This document shows positions 25,730 to 35,455 of a stretch of 64,000 nt of DNA, one piece after another. The stretch comes from Treponema bryantii NK4A124 (lineage in GTDB: Bacteria; Spirochaetota; Spirochaetia; Treponematales; Treponemataceae), in contig NZ_ATWV01000002.1 in the NCBI RefSeq assembly GCF_000421345.1, forward strand, positions 186,001 through 250,000, in the 5' to 3' direction. Below the pieces are notes generated by a model. The model was not told the DNA's origin, ran no database searches, and saw only the letters and a program-made list of their open reading frames with translations. A program made the position numbers and the translations under genes. How positions within the stretch are numbered: the stretch's first letter is position 1; each line of letters opens with the position of its first letter.

Positions 25730-28655
25730 ATGGGTTACGAGCTCCTTTTGCCTTGGTTTTTCTTGGGGTAGGAACATCGGTAGAGAAGGTTGATTCAGCC
25801 GAAGGTCCTTCCTGAAGAAGTTTATCTACAATACCGTCTTTGTTGGTATCAATACGTCTTATAGCATGTACGCTCCACTTAAAGGTTCCCTTTGCGAAGG
25901 TTGATTTATTTGTCTCATAGAGCTTCATAAAATCAATTTCGTAACTAGGTTTGTCTACCATTTGAGTGAGTACTACTTTATTTTTCTTGTCTTTAATTTC
26001 TACTATGTAATCAGTTGCTTCACGTACTTTGTTCCAGCTGAGGGTAATTGTTCTTGGATTTTCCGGATTACGCAGGTAGTCTGCACCGAGCAGCTCTGGA
26101 GTAGCAGTAAGACCAATTGTTCCTTCAAGAGGTTCAACCGGCAATACTGTAAAGCGTCCTCTGTACTTGTTGTCTGTGTTAGAAATATCAACGCCGTCTA
26201 AGGTTTCTGCGTAAACAACAATTTCGTAACGACCAGGACGAAGACCTTCAGCAGTGTCGAGTTTTACTGTTTTTGGTGCAACTCTCTTACCGTTTGCCAT
26301 ATCTTCATCTGATGGAACCTTAAGAATAACAGAGTTTTTTTCATCTGCTTTTATAAGAACAAACTGAGCTTTTGCAACATCATCAACACTTGTCCATTTA
26401 GCAGAAGCAGGATTCAAAACAGCTTCAACACCATTGAACTCAGTTCCCTTTGCAGGGCTTGTAATTTCTACCGGTCTAAGCTTAAGAAGATAGAATGAAT
26501 TTTCTGCAAGACGTCCTGTTCGGCGGGAAGAAACTCCCGGAATTTCATTTGCAAAGGCCTGAATGCGCCATTTGTAATTTGATTTGTCTACAAAGTCTGC
26601 AGGATTAAACATATCTACGTTATCTTCCGGCTCATAAACAACATTTTCATAAATCAATTTGTCGTCAGACTGGCGGAAAATTGACAGCTTGTAGTAATCT
26701 GCTCCATCTACGTCTGACCACTTAAACTTAAACGGAATAGTTTCGCGGGCAATAGCACGACCACCTGGTGCCGAAAGCTGTGCCTCTGCAAGGTTACCAA
26801 TTACGTTGAGGGTCTTTGCAGGAGTAATGAGCTCTGTTTCGTCTGTTGTGCTGGAAGATTTTAAGCGCCAGTAATAAGTTCCAAGAGGCAGGTTTACACC
26901 GCGCAGACTTGTAGAGTTTACAGGAGCCTTATAAACAACGTTCCTGAAGCCCTGGTCCTGAGCAATTTCCAGTTCGCTTGTAAAGTTTGCCGGAATATTA
27001 CGCTTCCAGGTGAACTTTGTATCCGGTAAAAGGTTGAGGGCACATTTGTAGCCTTCTGCAGGTTCAACAGTGTGCTGTTCTGGTACACCCTTCATAGTAT
27101 AGAAGGTGCGGATTTCTGATACAGGAGAATTGTTGCCTTCTGTATCGCGCATTGTAATTCCCCAGTACCATTTGCCGTCTCTAAGCTTTGTTACATTAGG
27201 ATTATAGGTATAGAAGTTATCTGTAGTTTCAAAAGAAACTGCCGGATTACGAAGGTTTTCGTTATCTGCAATGCGAACTGTGTAGCTCTGTGCTTCATTT
27301 TCAATCTTCCATGAGAAGCTGGTTGGTTTAGCCTTTGTTTCTGTATTTACAATTCCATTTACAGAAGGCACTAAAAGCTCCGGAGCAGTAAGTTCTCCCT
27401 TGCGCTCTACCTTAAAACTGCGTACTTCCGAAGGAGCGGCAAAACCTTTTTTATTCATTGTATAGTAAGGAGTTACACGCCAGTAGTAAGTGCCCTGGTC
27501 AAGGGTAGAAATAATAGAAGAGGTTGTAGAAGTTCTCTGTTCTATAACCGGATTATTCATATTAGGATTTCTTGAAATTTCAAGCTTGTAGGTAGAAGCG
27601 TATGGGCTTTCTGTCCAGATAATACGCACTGCAGGATTTCTTGTGCGGTAGCCGTAGCTGTAGTTTTCTGCCGGAGCAACAGGGGTTGGTGGCAGAGACT
27701 GAATTACCTGAACTTTTCCTGTTTTTATCTGGCCGTCGTTTACAGCCTGCTCCAGGGAAACTCCGTCTTCTGAGCCGTCCAGCTTCCAGTACCAGATGCC
27801 GGCTTCCAGTTTAATATCAGTTTCGGTTAAGCCGTCTGAATTAAGGCTGTATAAAATATCATTAAAATCTTTATCTTTTGAAATTTGCAGCATGGTTGCA
27901 GCTGCAGTCTGGCTCCAGCTAAAGTGTACGTCTGTAGCGCCAGGAGTATGGTAAAGAACTTTCTGGTTGCGGGCAGGGGCGTAAACGGTGAGGGCAGGCT
28001 TTGCAGGAATTGTCTGTGCTGTGCCTGTGCTCATATTTAGCTCTTCACCCTGATTGATTGCAAGAGTAGATCCGTCTGCATTCTGCAGGGAAGCAGAACC
28101 CTTTAATACCTGTACAGAAAGTCCTGAACCGCTGGCTGCACTTCCTCCACTTCCGCCTTTTGCAACAGAACCTGCGCTCAAACTGGTTCCAGACTTTACA
28201 TCAACCTGAACTCCGCCCGAAGAAAGGGTCATTCCGTTTTCTGCGTCTGAAGAGTCTACGGTTGCATATCCGTCTTCCAGTTCTACGGCAGCACCCTTAT
28301 CTTCTGTAAGGAATACCTGAGCCATGGTGTTTTCCATAAGGTCCATAACGTTACCGTCGTTAAACCAGATGGTTGCTTCTGAAAGGGCAGCAGTGTGAAT
28401 TGTGTCTCCATTGTAAACAGGAGATTCCTGACGTAAGCGGTCCCAGACAACGCGGTCTAAGAATTTTCGCTGGGCAGTTTTATATTTGAATGTAATGGTT
28501 GCAATAGGCTGCTCGTTCTGCTTTGTAAGGGCACGGAAGAAGCTTGTATAGAACAACCAGGAGTTTGCTGAAGCACCAATGAGACAGATAAAAATAGTGA
28601 TGAGGAAAGGAAGAAGCAGACTATTGCTTAACCTGGATCTTGTTTTCTTCTTCAT
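25719..28655 (-). CDS. Membrane-anchored FecR-domain protein with many FN3-like repeats
   Basis: 978 aa. A membrane segment at about residues 12-34 places the rest in the periplasm. Residues about 45-215 form a FecR-like domain ('SPVYNGDTIHTAALSEATIWFNDG', 'VDVKSGTS', 'VQVLKGSASL', 'INQGEEL'). From about 235 to 960 there are repeated FN3/Ig-like units with 'YYWRVTP', 'YYWRLKS', 'WYWGITMRD' signatures, suggesting a long rod. FecR domains usually sense or relay envelope signals, but there is no sigma-factor gene here; instead it follows a class III cyclase and overlaps it by 35 bases. The start ATG lies inside the cyclase end with a weak AAAGG. Partners are probably the barrel and the large lipoprotein encoded downstream. 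Confidence 0.82.
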   Translation of the reverse strand: MKKKTRSRLSNSLLLPFLITIFICLIGASANSWLFYTSFFRALTKQNEQPIATITFKYKTAQRKFLDRVVWDRLRQESPVYNGDTIHTAALSEATIWFNDGNVMDLMENTMAQVFLTEDKGAAVELEDGYATVDSSDAENGMTLSSGGVQVDVKSGTSLSAGSVAKGGSGGSAASGSGLSVQVLKGSASLQNADGSTLAINQGEELNMSTGTAQTIPAKPALTVYAPARNQKVLYHTPGATDVHFSWSQTAAATMLQISKDKDFNDILYSLNSDGLTETDIKLEAGIWYWKLDGSEDGVSLEQAVNDGQIKTGKVQVIQSLPPTPVAPAENYSYGYRTRNPAVRIIWTESPYASTYKLEISRNPNMNNPVIEQRTSTTSSIISTLDQGTYYWRVTPYYTMNKKGFAAPSEVRSFKVERKGELTAPELLVPSVNGIVNTETKAKPTSFSWKIENEAQSYTVRIADNENLRNPAVSFETTDNFYTYNPNVTKLRDGKWYWGITMRDTEGNNSPVSEIRTFYTMKGVPEQHTVEPAEGYKCALNLLPDTKFTWKRNIPANFTSELEIAQDQGFRNVVYKAPVNSTSLRGVNLPLGTYYWRLKSSSTTDETELITPAKTLNVIGNLAEAQLSAPGGRAIARETIPFKFKWSDVDGADYYKLSIFRQSDDKLIYENVVYEPEDNVDMFNPADFVDKSNYKWRIQAFANEIPGVSSRRTGRLAENSFYLLKLRPVEITSPAKGTEFNGVEAVLNPASAKWTSVDDVAKAQFVLIKADEKNSVILKVPSDEDMANGKRVAPKTVKLDTAEGLRPGRYEIVVYAETLDGVDISNTDNKYRGRFTVLPVEPLEGTIGLTATPELLGADYLRNPENPRTITLSWNKVREATDYIVEIKDKKNKVVLTQMVDKPSYEIDFMKLYETNKSTFAKGTFKWSVHAIRRIDTNKDGIVDKLLQEGPSAESTFSTDVPTPRKTKAKGARNPYGN

Positions 28656-30816
28656 TCAAGTTTACCTTTTCAAATTCTGGGATTGGAATACCAAGGAGGT
28701 TACGAACTTCGTTGAGAGTTTTCGGTCCCTTAGGGCCAAGGGCTCTTGCGCAGTCCGGGTCTGCCTTGAAATCCGGTTCATTAGGCTTAAAGAAAGCTTC
28801 AATATCAAACTGAGGCATATTTACAACACCGTAGAAGTGCTGTGTTCCTTTACCTTTTACTTCAAATTCTACTGGAATCATCTCTACAATCAGTTCGTTA
28901 GGCTTGTCGGCCTCTGCAATTGTAAAATGATTCTCTTCGCACTTGATAAAGCGCTTTTTGAGCAGGCTGTAAGTGTCTTCGGTAATAAGAATATCAGTTC
29001 CACAAGGCTTGTTAGAGCTTTCTGTACGAGATGCAAAGTTTACAGCATCTCCAATAGCCGTATATTCCATTTTACCGTCTTTACCCATGTCGGCACCCAT
29101 AAGGCCACAGGTTGCGCGACCGGTATTCAATCCGCTACCAATGCGGATGTGAGGCTTATATTTAGCTTTCGGTTCTTTTTCGTGTGCTTTTGTAAAGGCT
29201 TCTGCTTCCTTATTGTATTTCATAAGGGCATAACGCATGGCAATTGTACCGCGAATGGCGTTTGTAGCATCTTCCATAACGTGTTCGTCGTGGATTTTCT
29301 GCAGTTCCTTCTTTTTCGGGTCTGAATCGGGTAGGGATTCAAAGTCAAGACTGTCGTTTCTCATAATTCCCCAAACGGCCATGATAGCGTCACCTTCGAA
29401 TTTATCGATGTTTCCGTGGCTGAGCACGATACAGTTTACCATTCGGCTCATATAGTCGTTCAAGAAGCCGATGATTTCGCTTGGCGAATCGTTTCCAAAG
29501 CGGTTTTTAAAGCCGTCTGAAATAGCTGTAAAGCCTCGGATATCGCTGAAGAAGATTGTTACGTCCTTGAGGTGAGGATTAAAGTCGATTTCCTGGCGGG
29601 CAATAGCCTTTGCAACGTTTCTGTTAGTGAATTTTGCGAAGGTGTTCAGGGAGTAAAGTTCATCTTTTGTACTCTGGTTCAAAACACCAATTTCATCCTT
29701 TCGTTTAGTGTGAAGGCGTTCAAAAATATCAGATTCAAAGTTACCAAGCTTGATTTCTTCGGCTGCAGCAGTAAGTTTTCGCAGATGTCGCGAAATTGCA
29801 AAGCGGGAGAAAACAAGAATGAATATAATAGAAAGGAAGAATACAACACCCATAAGGTAAATGTTGTTTCTGCGGGTTGTAAGAACTCCTTCCAGTACCG
29901 AATTGAGCGGTACGGTTGTCATTACAACAATATCACCAAAGGAAAGCTTTTCGTAAGCACCGTAATAGTCAACTTTTTTTTCTTTTCCATCAACAATTTC
30001 TGTGTCTACGAATGGAATCTGGCGGCTGTCGTCGTTATTCTGGTTATTCTGGCGCATTGCGGTAACCAGAGGGTAGTTTTTAAGGCTTTCTCCACGTAAA
30101 ACACGGTCTGTTTCCGGGTGAGAAAGCAGTTCATCTGAATCGTTTATGATAAATGTAGTGTTTGTCTGGTCTGTACCAAGAATATCAGAAATACTTTCGA
30201 TAGAGAATGTAATTATACAGGTCTGGTCGAGACCATTTTCCTTGTAAGGAAAGAGCATAGACATAACCGGAATGCCAAAAAAAGGAGACGCATTCAGGGC
30301 AATTGTTTCACCATTGCAGGAACGGGTAATTGCGCTCTGAGAAGCCTGAATAAAAGTCTCCATTACAGAAGTGTCGAGTTCGTTTGAGAGGAAAAAGCGT
30401 GTGTTTAAGATTTTATTGTCTGTACTTTCCGGGCGGGAAAGACTGTTTTCAGAAAGAATATAAATAGAAGCTATATCCTGATTTCTTTCAAAGAAGAAGG
30501 CTTCTGCCTGGCGGGCGAGGGCAGCCTGACGACCTCCGCTTACTACGTTCAAAAGGTCCAGTAACTGGAATACATTTGAACGAATTGTGCTGATTTTATC
30601 TTCCATGGTAGAAGCAGCACGAGTATTTGTAGAAAGATTGTTGTTTTCGGCAGTGATTTTTACATCTTCACCGACAAAGTGGCTGTTAAGGTAGGTTACT
30701 GTTCCAAGAGATACAAGAACAATAAATCCGATGATAAGTGCAAGTTTTACACCTATAGGGAACTTTACTACATAGGCTCCTTTTTTTTCAGGAGTCGATT
30801 TTGTTTTGTTACTCAC
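28621..30816 (-). CDS. Transmembrane class III adenylate/guanylate cyclase with HAMP
   Basis: 731 aa, GTG start after AGAGAGAG. Membrane segment one is near residues 20-42 and the second near 318-340; between them lies a periplasmic sensor region of about 270 residues, possibly Cache-like. A HAMP-like linker (about 340-395) follows. The catalytic domain starts at 'TIFFSDIRGFTAISDGF' (first metal Asp, near residue 420), has 'IDKFEGDAIMAVWG' (second Asp) and 'KMEYTAIGDAVNFASR'. In the last motif Lys-x-x-x-Thr and the Asn...Arg pair match class IIIb enzymes that make cAMP. First gene of a four-gene leftward operon. The sensor and the FecR protein may respond to the same envelope state. Confidence 0.9.
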   Translation of the reverse strand: MSNKTKSTPEKKGAYVVKFPIGVKLALIIGFIVLVSLGTVTYLNSHFVGEDVKITAENNNLSTNTRAASTMEDKISTIRSNVFQLLDLLNVVSGGRQAALARQAEAFFFERNQDIASIYILSENSLSRPESTDNKILNTRFFLSNELDTSVMETFIQASQSAITRSCNGETIALNASPFFGIPVMSMLFPYKENGLDQTCIITFSIESISDILGTDQTNTTFIINDSDELLSHPETDRVLRGESLKNYPLVTAMRQNNQNNDDSRQIPFVDTEIVDGKEKKVDYYGAYEKLSFGDIVVMTTVPLNSVLEGVLTTRRNNIYLMGVVFFLSIIFILVFSRFAISRHLRKLTAAAEEIKLGNFESDIFERLHTKRKDEIGVLNQSTKDELYSLNTFAKFTNRNVAKAIARQEIDFNPHLKDVTIFFSDIRGFTAISDGFKNRFGNDSPSEIIGFLNDYMSRMVNCIVLSHGNIDKFEGDAIMAVWGIMRNDSLDFESLPDSDPKKKELQKIHDEHVMEDATNAIRGTIAMRYALMKYNKEAEAFTKAHEKEPKAKYKPHIRIGSGLNTGRATCGLMGADMGKDGKMEYTAIGDAVNFASRTESSNKPCGTDILITEDTYSLLKKRFIKCEENHFTIAEADKPNELIVEMIPVEFEVKGKGTQHFYGVVNMPQFDIEAFFKPNEPDFKADPDCARALGPKGPKTLNEVRNLLGIPIPEFEKVNLNEEENKIQVKQ

Positions 30817-30886
30817 GATATTTCTCTCTCTAGCATAAAAATCGGTAAAATCTCTTACTGATAAAATGCAGAAACTTTTTCACATA

Positions 30887-30915
30887 ATTATAACATTCAA
30901 TTATAGAAAAAACAA
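30887..30915 (-). promoter_or_regulatory. Predicted promoter of the leftward cyclase operon
   Basis: Minus strand TTGTTT (30915-30910), a 17-base spacer, TATAAT (30892-30887). Confidence 0.55.
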
Positions 30916-30979
30916 GTTTGGGTATAAAATAACGTATTTTTATATCTGATTTTTTACTTTAATTGATAAATCCGGCTTA

Positions 30980-31008
30980 TAGACAAATTTAAGAATAATG
31001 TATATAAT
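30980..31008 (+). promoter_or_regulatory. Predicted promoter of the rightward envelope operon
   Basis: TAGACA at 30980-30985, a 17-base spacer, TATAAT at 31003-31008. The leader to the ATG at 31070 is about 55 bases. Together with the promoter at 30887-30915 it forms a divergent control region of 253 bases. Confidence 0.55.
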
Positions 31009-31069
31009 AAGAAGTTAGTTGTATTTTAGGCTTTGTGCCGATAATATAACACAGAGTGAGTTTAATTTT

Positions 31070-32995
31070 ATGAAAAAAGTTTTGTCTCTTATCCTGGGTA
31101 TGCTCCTTGCTGCCGAGGTCTTTACTTATGATTTCACGTTAAAACTTTCGCCTTCAGTAATGTTACCTTTTCTTTCTGCCGGAGAGAAGAAGTACGCAAA
31201 TGTTGGTTATGGTGGCTTTATAGATGCCGGTATTACCTTTTTTGATCTTTTGAATGTTGGACCAGAATTTGGTTTTATGATTCTTCCAAAATATAACGCA
31301 AAAGAGCTTGAAGGTGGTAGTGAGCCTAATGTTTATGTAGTTCCATTTGGTGCACAGGCCGGAATTTTTTATTATCCATTTTCAAGAATAGAACTTGCAG
31401 CAGGCCTTGCCGGTGGAGTAGCGGGCAGCTTTACAAACGACCGTTCTCATTACGCTCCCTGGTACCGCGCCTATGCAGATGTAAACTTCCGAATTAATAC
31501 AAGATTTTCTGCCGGAGTTGACTTTTCATGGTTCAATGTGCAGAACAATACCTGGTTTGGAAATCCGGGTGCGGCAGGCATTACTGCAGGGCTTGTCTTA
31601 AATATCAAATTCAGTACAGAAAAAGCTTCGGGAATGGTAGATGCTTCTGTAGAGTGTGATGAAAATGTATTCCCATTAATTTATACGATTTATAAAAACA
31701 ATCCGATTGGAACTATTACAATTTCGAATAATGAATCAGCTGAAATTCGTAACGTGAATGTAAGATTCCGCTCAGAAGGCTATACAGCATCGGAATTTGA
31801 GTGCGGCGAAATCAAAATGCTTAAAAAGCACAGAAGCGAACAGGTTCCTTTTTATGCAGACTTCAGCGACAAGATTCTCCGCTTCTCGGAAGCAGGAAAA
31901 GTTTCCGGCGAAATTGTTATTGAATATGAACTTTTGGGCGATAAACGTGTTTCTGTAGTACCGGTTACAATTTCGGTTTACAACAGAAACTCAATGCGCT
32001 GGGTAGATTCGTCAATTCTTTCCAGCTATGTTTCTACAAACTCTCAGGAAGTTCTTGAGCTTTCTAAATATTTTGTAGGAGTTGCCCGCAACCACTTCCG
32101 AACTGGTTTGAACAAGAACATGCAGTTCTCTATGTATGTTTACGAAGGAATCCGCAGCCTTGGTATTGTCTGCGAAGAAAAATCAGATACTCCTTATAAC
32201 GAAACCCATCTTGATTTTACTCTACTCGATTATATTCAGTATCCATATCAGACTCTTTCTTACCGCTCTGGCGAAAAAGATGATATTGGAGTTCTCTTTA
32301 TGTCTATGCTGGAGTCTGTAGGTATTGGCGCGGCTTATCTTCCTTTGCAGGATGATTTTATAGTAGCAATTGAACTTGGTGATAATGAAAGGGCTCTTTT
32401 GAATCTCTTTAATAATACAGACAATCTTCTTGTTGTTTACGATAAAATCTGGCTGCCTCTTTCTATGTCTGTAATTCATAAAGATTTTTCTGAAAGCTGG
32501 AAAAAAGGTGTAGAGAAGGTAAACGAAGCACTTGAAAATGAAGATGATGTAGAATTCATTATGCTTGCAGATGCATGGCAGACATATCCTCCTTCAGGCT
32601 TTTCTTCTGATGATGTTAAAAATAAAATCCCTTCAGAAAAAGATCTTGTACGTGCCGGTGAAGATGCAATTGCCAAATATATCACTCAGGAATTTGGACC
32701 ACAGATTGCAGCCGTTCAGGCTCAGATTAAGGAAGAAGGAGCTTCGATCACTCTTTATAACAGACTTGGTTTGCTTTATGTACGTGCCGGTCTTTACGAC
32801 AATGCCGTTTCTGTTTATGAAATTTCTGCAAAGATGGGTTCTGTCCCAGCTATGAATAACCTTGGAAACATTCTTTCCCTTCAGAAAAAATATACTAAGG
32901 CTAAAGAATGGTATGAAAAAGTTCTTGCAGTTGATCCTAACAATGAAACTGCCCGCAAGAATCTCTTGAGAATCGAAACGGAACTGGAACAATAA
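31070..32995 (+). CDS. Exported barrel/TPR protein with an inactive transglutaminase-like domain
   Basis: 641 aa from ATG 31070, which begins the signal peptide 'MKKVLSLILGMLLAAEVFTY'; in-frame sequence upstream has no ATG/signal logic. Residues about 20-190 look like an outer-membrane barrel. About 205-330 is a beta domain. About 330-470 aligns with the transglutaminase-like domain of the next gene: 'LDYIQYPYQTLSYRSGEKDDIGVLFMSML' has Lys in place of the catalytic Cys, and 'LQDDFIVAI' has Asp in place of the His. The third Asp ('VYDKIWLPL') is kept. So the domain is probably a binding or scaffold module. TPR-like helices (about 570-640) end the protein. It is the first of three tightly packed genes. 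Confidence 0.75.
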   Translation: MKKVLSLILGMLLAAEVFTYDFTLKLSPSVMLPFLSAGEKKYANVGYGGFIDAGITFFDLLNVGPEFGFMILPKYNAKELEGGSEPNVYVVPFGAQAGIFYYPFSRIELAAGLAGGVAGSFTNDRSHYAPWYRAYADVNFRINTRFSAGVDFSWFNVQNNTWFGNPGAAGITAGLVLNIKFSTEKASGMVDASVECDENVFPLIYTIYKNNPIGTITISNNESAEIRNVNVRFRSEGYTASEFECGEIKMLKKHRSEQVPFYADFSDKILRFSEAGKVSGEIVIEYELLGDKRVSVVPVTISVYNRNSMRWVDSSILSSYVSTNSQEVLELSKYFVGVARNHFRTGLNKNMQFSMYVYEGIRSLGIVCEEKSDTPYNETHLDFTLLDYIQYPYQTLSYRSGEKDDIGVLFMSMLESVGIGAAYLPLQDDFIVAIELGDNERALLNLFNNTDNLLVVYDKIWLPLSMSVIHKDFSESWKKGVEKVNEALENEDDVEFIMLADAWQTYPPSGFSSDDVKNKIPSEKDLVRAGEDAIAKYITQEFGPQIAAVQAQIKEEGASITLYNRLGLLYVRAGLYDNAVSVYEISAKMGSVPAMNNLGNILSLQKKYTKAKEWYEKVLAVDPNNETARKNLLRIETELEQ

Positions 32996-32998
32996 AAA

Positions 32999-35455
32999 AT
33001 GTCAGGAAAAATGGCCAGAAGGCTTAGAAAAAAGAATCCTTTCTCAAAAAAGACACTTGCCTTGTGTGCAGGACTCTGCATTTCTTCTGCACCAATTGCA
33101 GCCGGCGGTGAATTTTTAGTAAGCGTTTTTCCTCAGTTTACAAAACCTTTTGGCGAAGCTCACAGCATAGAGTACGGAATGGGGGCGGGCTTAAAGGCAA
33201 CTTACCGTCCAATAAAGTTTCTTAATCTTTTTGCTCAGGGTGAATATCTTTCTGCGTCGCTGCCGGGAATTGCTCCAATCACAATTCTGGATGCATCCCT
33301 GGGTACTGGTTATCATATTGATGTTACAGACCGTATTTCTTTTGATTTAAATGTGAATGTCGGCGCATACAATGCAAGAACAGAAAAATCTGTAGCAGGT
33401 ATTTCTGCCGGCGGTTCTCTTGTTTTTTCTTATAAACTTACTCCTTCCATTTATTTAGATGTAAATGCTTCTGGCAAACATTTTGCGGCAAAGCCTTCTC
33501 CTTTGATGATGGTTAATGCAGGCATTGGTCCTGGAGTTACCTTTAACATTACAGAAATATTTAATAACAAGACAAACCTTGGAGTTGAGGTTAACGAGCT
33601 TGCACCGGTTTTCCCGGTTTTGTATTTCTGGTATGAAAACAATCCTTTTGGTTCGGTAAATATTACAAATAACGAAGACACTGCAATCAGTGATGTTACA
33701 GTAAGCTTCTTTCAGCCGCAGTACATGGCACATGCAAAAGAGTGTGCAACTTTTAAGAGCATTAAGCGTGATGAAACTGTTAGTGTAGACTTACTTGCTT
33801 TCTTTAATGAGCAGATGCTTGAGCTTACAGAAAAAACTGATACTTCGAGTTACATCATTGTAAATTATTCCCGCCTTGGTAAAAAACTTTCGCAGAGCTA
33901 CGCGCTGGACGTTCCTGTTTACGGCCGTAACAACATGTCCTGGGATGACGACCGCCGTGCTGCCGTATTCGTATCTTCTAAAGACCCTGCCGCAATGCAG
34001 TTTGGTAAATACGTTGCAAGCTTTGTGCGCGATAACCTTCTTACAGATATGCCGGTAAACATTCAGTACGCAATAGGAATCTTCCAGACATTAAACGAGT
34101 TTGGTTTGAACTATGTAGTAGACCCTTCTTCTGCTTTTGAAGATAACGTTGGTACTTCTTCCATAGACTTTTTGCAGTTCCCTTACCAGACCCTTATGTA
34201 TCGTGGCGGCGACTGTGACGACCTTTCCATTCTTGTATGTTCGCTTTTTGAAGCAGTTGGAATTGAAACCGCTTTTATTACTGTGCCGGGGCATATCTTT
34301 ATGGCCTTTGATTCGGGCCTTACTCCGGATCAGGCAAAAATGATTTACCGCAATTCTTCTGAATATGTAGTTATAGAAGATCAGGTCTGGATTCCTCTCG
34401 AAATTACTCTTTCTGATGAAGGTTTTTACAGAGCCTGCCGTTACGGAGCCCGCGAGTGGAACTCGGCAGATGCCCAGGGTACAGCTGCCCTTTACAGAAT
34501 GCGTGACTCATGGAAAATCTATCAGCCAATAAGTGTTCCTGGTGCCAGTGCATATTTTAATCTGCCGGAACGCGATGCAATTATTGTTGCATTTAATAAG
34601 GGAGCAGAAGAGTGGAAGCACGGTGAACTTAGAAACGATCCTCTTCGTCCGGATATTCAGTTTGTTGCCCTGGAGGAAGAAGAGGAAGATGAGTTTCTTG
34701 TAATAAAAGGAAATCCGCTTTCAAGAAAATCTTTAAACGACATAGTTTCTATTGGTAATGCAGTTGCGGCTCTTGCGCCATCTCAGCCTCACGAAGAAGA
34801 GGATAAAAAAGATGAAGAGTTTGCAGCCGGTGGTGCAGATGGCGATGGCTTTGGCGGCGATGACGACGAAGAAGAGCTTCTCGAAAATATCATTCCGCTC
34901 GACTATGCAATTGCAACTGCAACTTTGCAGACAGACGTTCAGATAAAGCAGAACGAAAACGCAGTGGTTGACTGGTCGCAGGACAAGGAAGACAGCCAGG
35001 TGGTTGAGTGGTCGCAGAGCGACCGTATCGAAACCACCGAAGAAAACTTTACCGACGACCTTTCCTTCCTCGAAGATTACTACGAGCGTGTAACTCAGCC
35101 AAAGACTCCTGCCGCAGCCCCTGCAGATGATAACAAGTTTGAAACAACAGACGAGTTCTTAGAAGAACTGGAAGCAGCAGCCAGCCAGAAAGACAACACG
35201 GTGGTTGAGGGTGAAGCTGCGGTGGTTGAGTTACCGGGCAGCGACAATGACAATGCGGTGGTTGAGTGGTCGCGCAGCGACCGTATCGAAACCACCACAG
35301 ACGACCGTCATCCTGGCGAGAGTCGTCATCCTGAACTTGGTTCAGGATCCCGCACCAAAACTATCATCATAATTTCATCAGTAACAATCGCCGCAGCCCT
35401 TGCTGCCGGCATAATCATAAAAGGTAAAAAGAGAAGAGAAGAGGAATCAAAATGA
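32999..35455 (+). CDS. Exported barrel protein with intact transglutaminase-like Cys-His-Asp domain and repeat-bearing linker
   Basis: 818 aa, paralogue of the preceding gene. A signal peptide (residues about 20-38, 'ALCAGLCISSAPIAAG') is followed by a barrel-like region and a beta domain. The transglutaminase-like domain (about 340-480) is complete: Cys in 'YRGGDCDDLSIL', His in 'VPGHIFMAF', Asp in 'IEDQVWIPLE'. It could cross-link or cleave a protein. From about 560 the chain is acidic and disordered. In this linker several peptides (VVEWSQSDRIETT, VVEWSRSDRIETT) are translated family A repeats, and 'RHPELGSGSR' is a family C repeat. It ends in a hydrophobic segment (about 785-805) and the basic tail 'KGKKRREEESK', like a C-terminal sorting signal. 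It overlaps the next gene by four bases. Confidence 0.8.
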   Translation: MSGKMARRLRKKNPFSKKTLALCAGLCISSAPIAAGGEFLVSVFPQFTKPFGEAHSIEYGMGAGLKATYRPIKFLNLFAQGEYLSASLPGIAPITILDASLGTGYHIDVTDRISFDLNVNVGAYNARTEKSVAGISAGGSLVFSYKLTPSIYLDVNASGKHFAAKPSPLMMVNAGIGPGVTFNITEIFNNKTNLGVEVNELAPVFPVLYFWYENNPFGSVNITNNEDTAISDVTVSFFQPQYMAHAKECATFKSIKRDETVSVDLLAFFNEQMLELTEKTDTSSYIIVNYSRLGKKLSQSYALDVPVYGRNNMSWDDDRRAAVFVSSKDPAAMQFGKYVASFVRDNLLTDMPVNIQYAIGIFQTLNEFGLNYVVDPSSAFEDNVGTSSIDFLQFPYQTLMYRGGDCDDLSILVCSLFEAVGIETAFITVPGHIFMAFDSGLTPDQAKMIYRNSSEYVVIEDQVWIPLEITLSDEGFYRACRYGAREWNSADAQGTAALYRMRDSWKIYQPISVPGASAYFNLPERDAIIVAFNKGAEEWKHGELRNDPLRPDIQFVALEEEEEDEFLVIKGNPLSRKSLNDIVSIGNAVAALAPSQPHEEEDKKDEEFAAGGADGDGFGGDDDEEELLENIIPLDYAIATATLQTDVQIKQNENAVVDWSQDKEDSQVVEWSQSDRIETTEENFTDDLSFLEDYYERVTQPKTPAAAPADDNKFETTDEFLEELEAAASQKDNTVVEGEAAVVELPGSDNDNAVVEWSRSDRIETTTDDRHPGESRHPELGSGSRTKTIIIISSVTIAAALAAGIIIKGKKRREEESK
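34999..35038. repeat. Family A repeat inside a CDS
   Basis: Full 40-base copy with apex GGTCGC/GCGACC, in frame, encoding VVEWSQSDRIETT. A decayed half-copy (VVDWSQDK) lies just upstream at about 34961-34985. Confidence 0.9.
35199..35296. repeat. Family A repeat cluster inside a CDS
   Basis: Two partial copies (GGTGGTTGAG at about 35200 and 35221) are followed by a full copy at 35257-35296 with apex GGTCGC/GCGACC. All read in the same frame as the copy at 34999. Confidence 0.88.
35307..35350. repeat. Family C repeat inside a CDS
   Basis: GTCATCCTG (35307) and a full copy GTCATCCTGAACTTGG / TTCAGGATCC at 35325-35350, in frame, just before the C-terminal membrane segment. Confidence 0.85.

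Noticed and set aside
31019-31069. Upstream extension of the first rightward envelope gene
   Set aside because: It begins at a weak non-ATG codon just after the predicted promoter and would hide the signal peptide that starts at 31070.
34999-35350. Tandem palindromes considered as a CRISPR array
   Set aside because: The copies are in a coding frame, irregularly spaced, decayed, and lack unique spacers of equal length; no cas gene is present.
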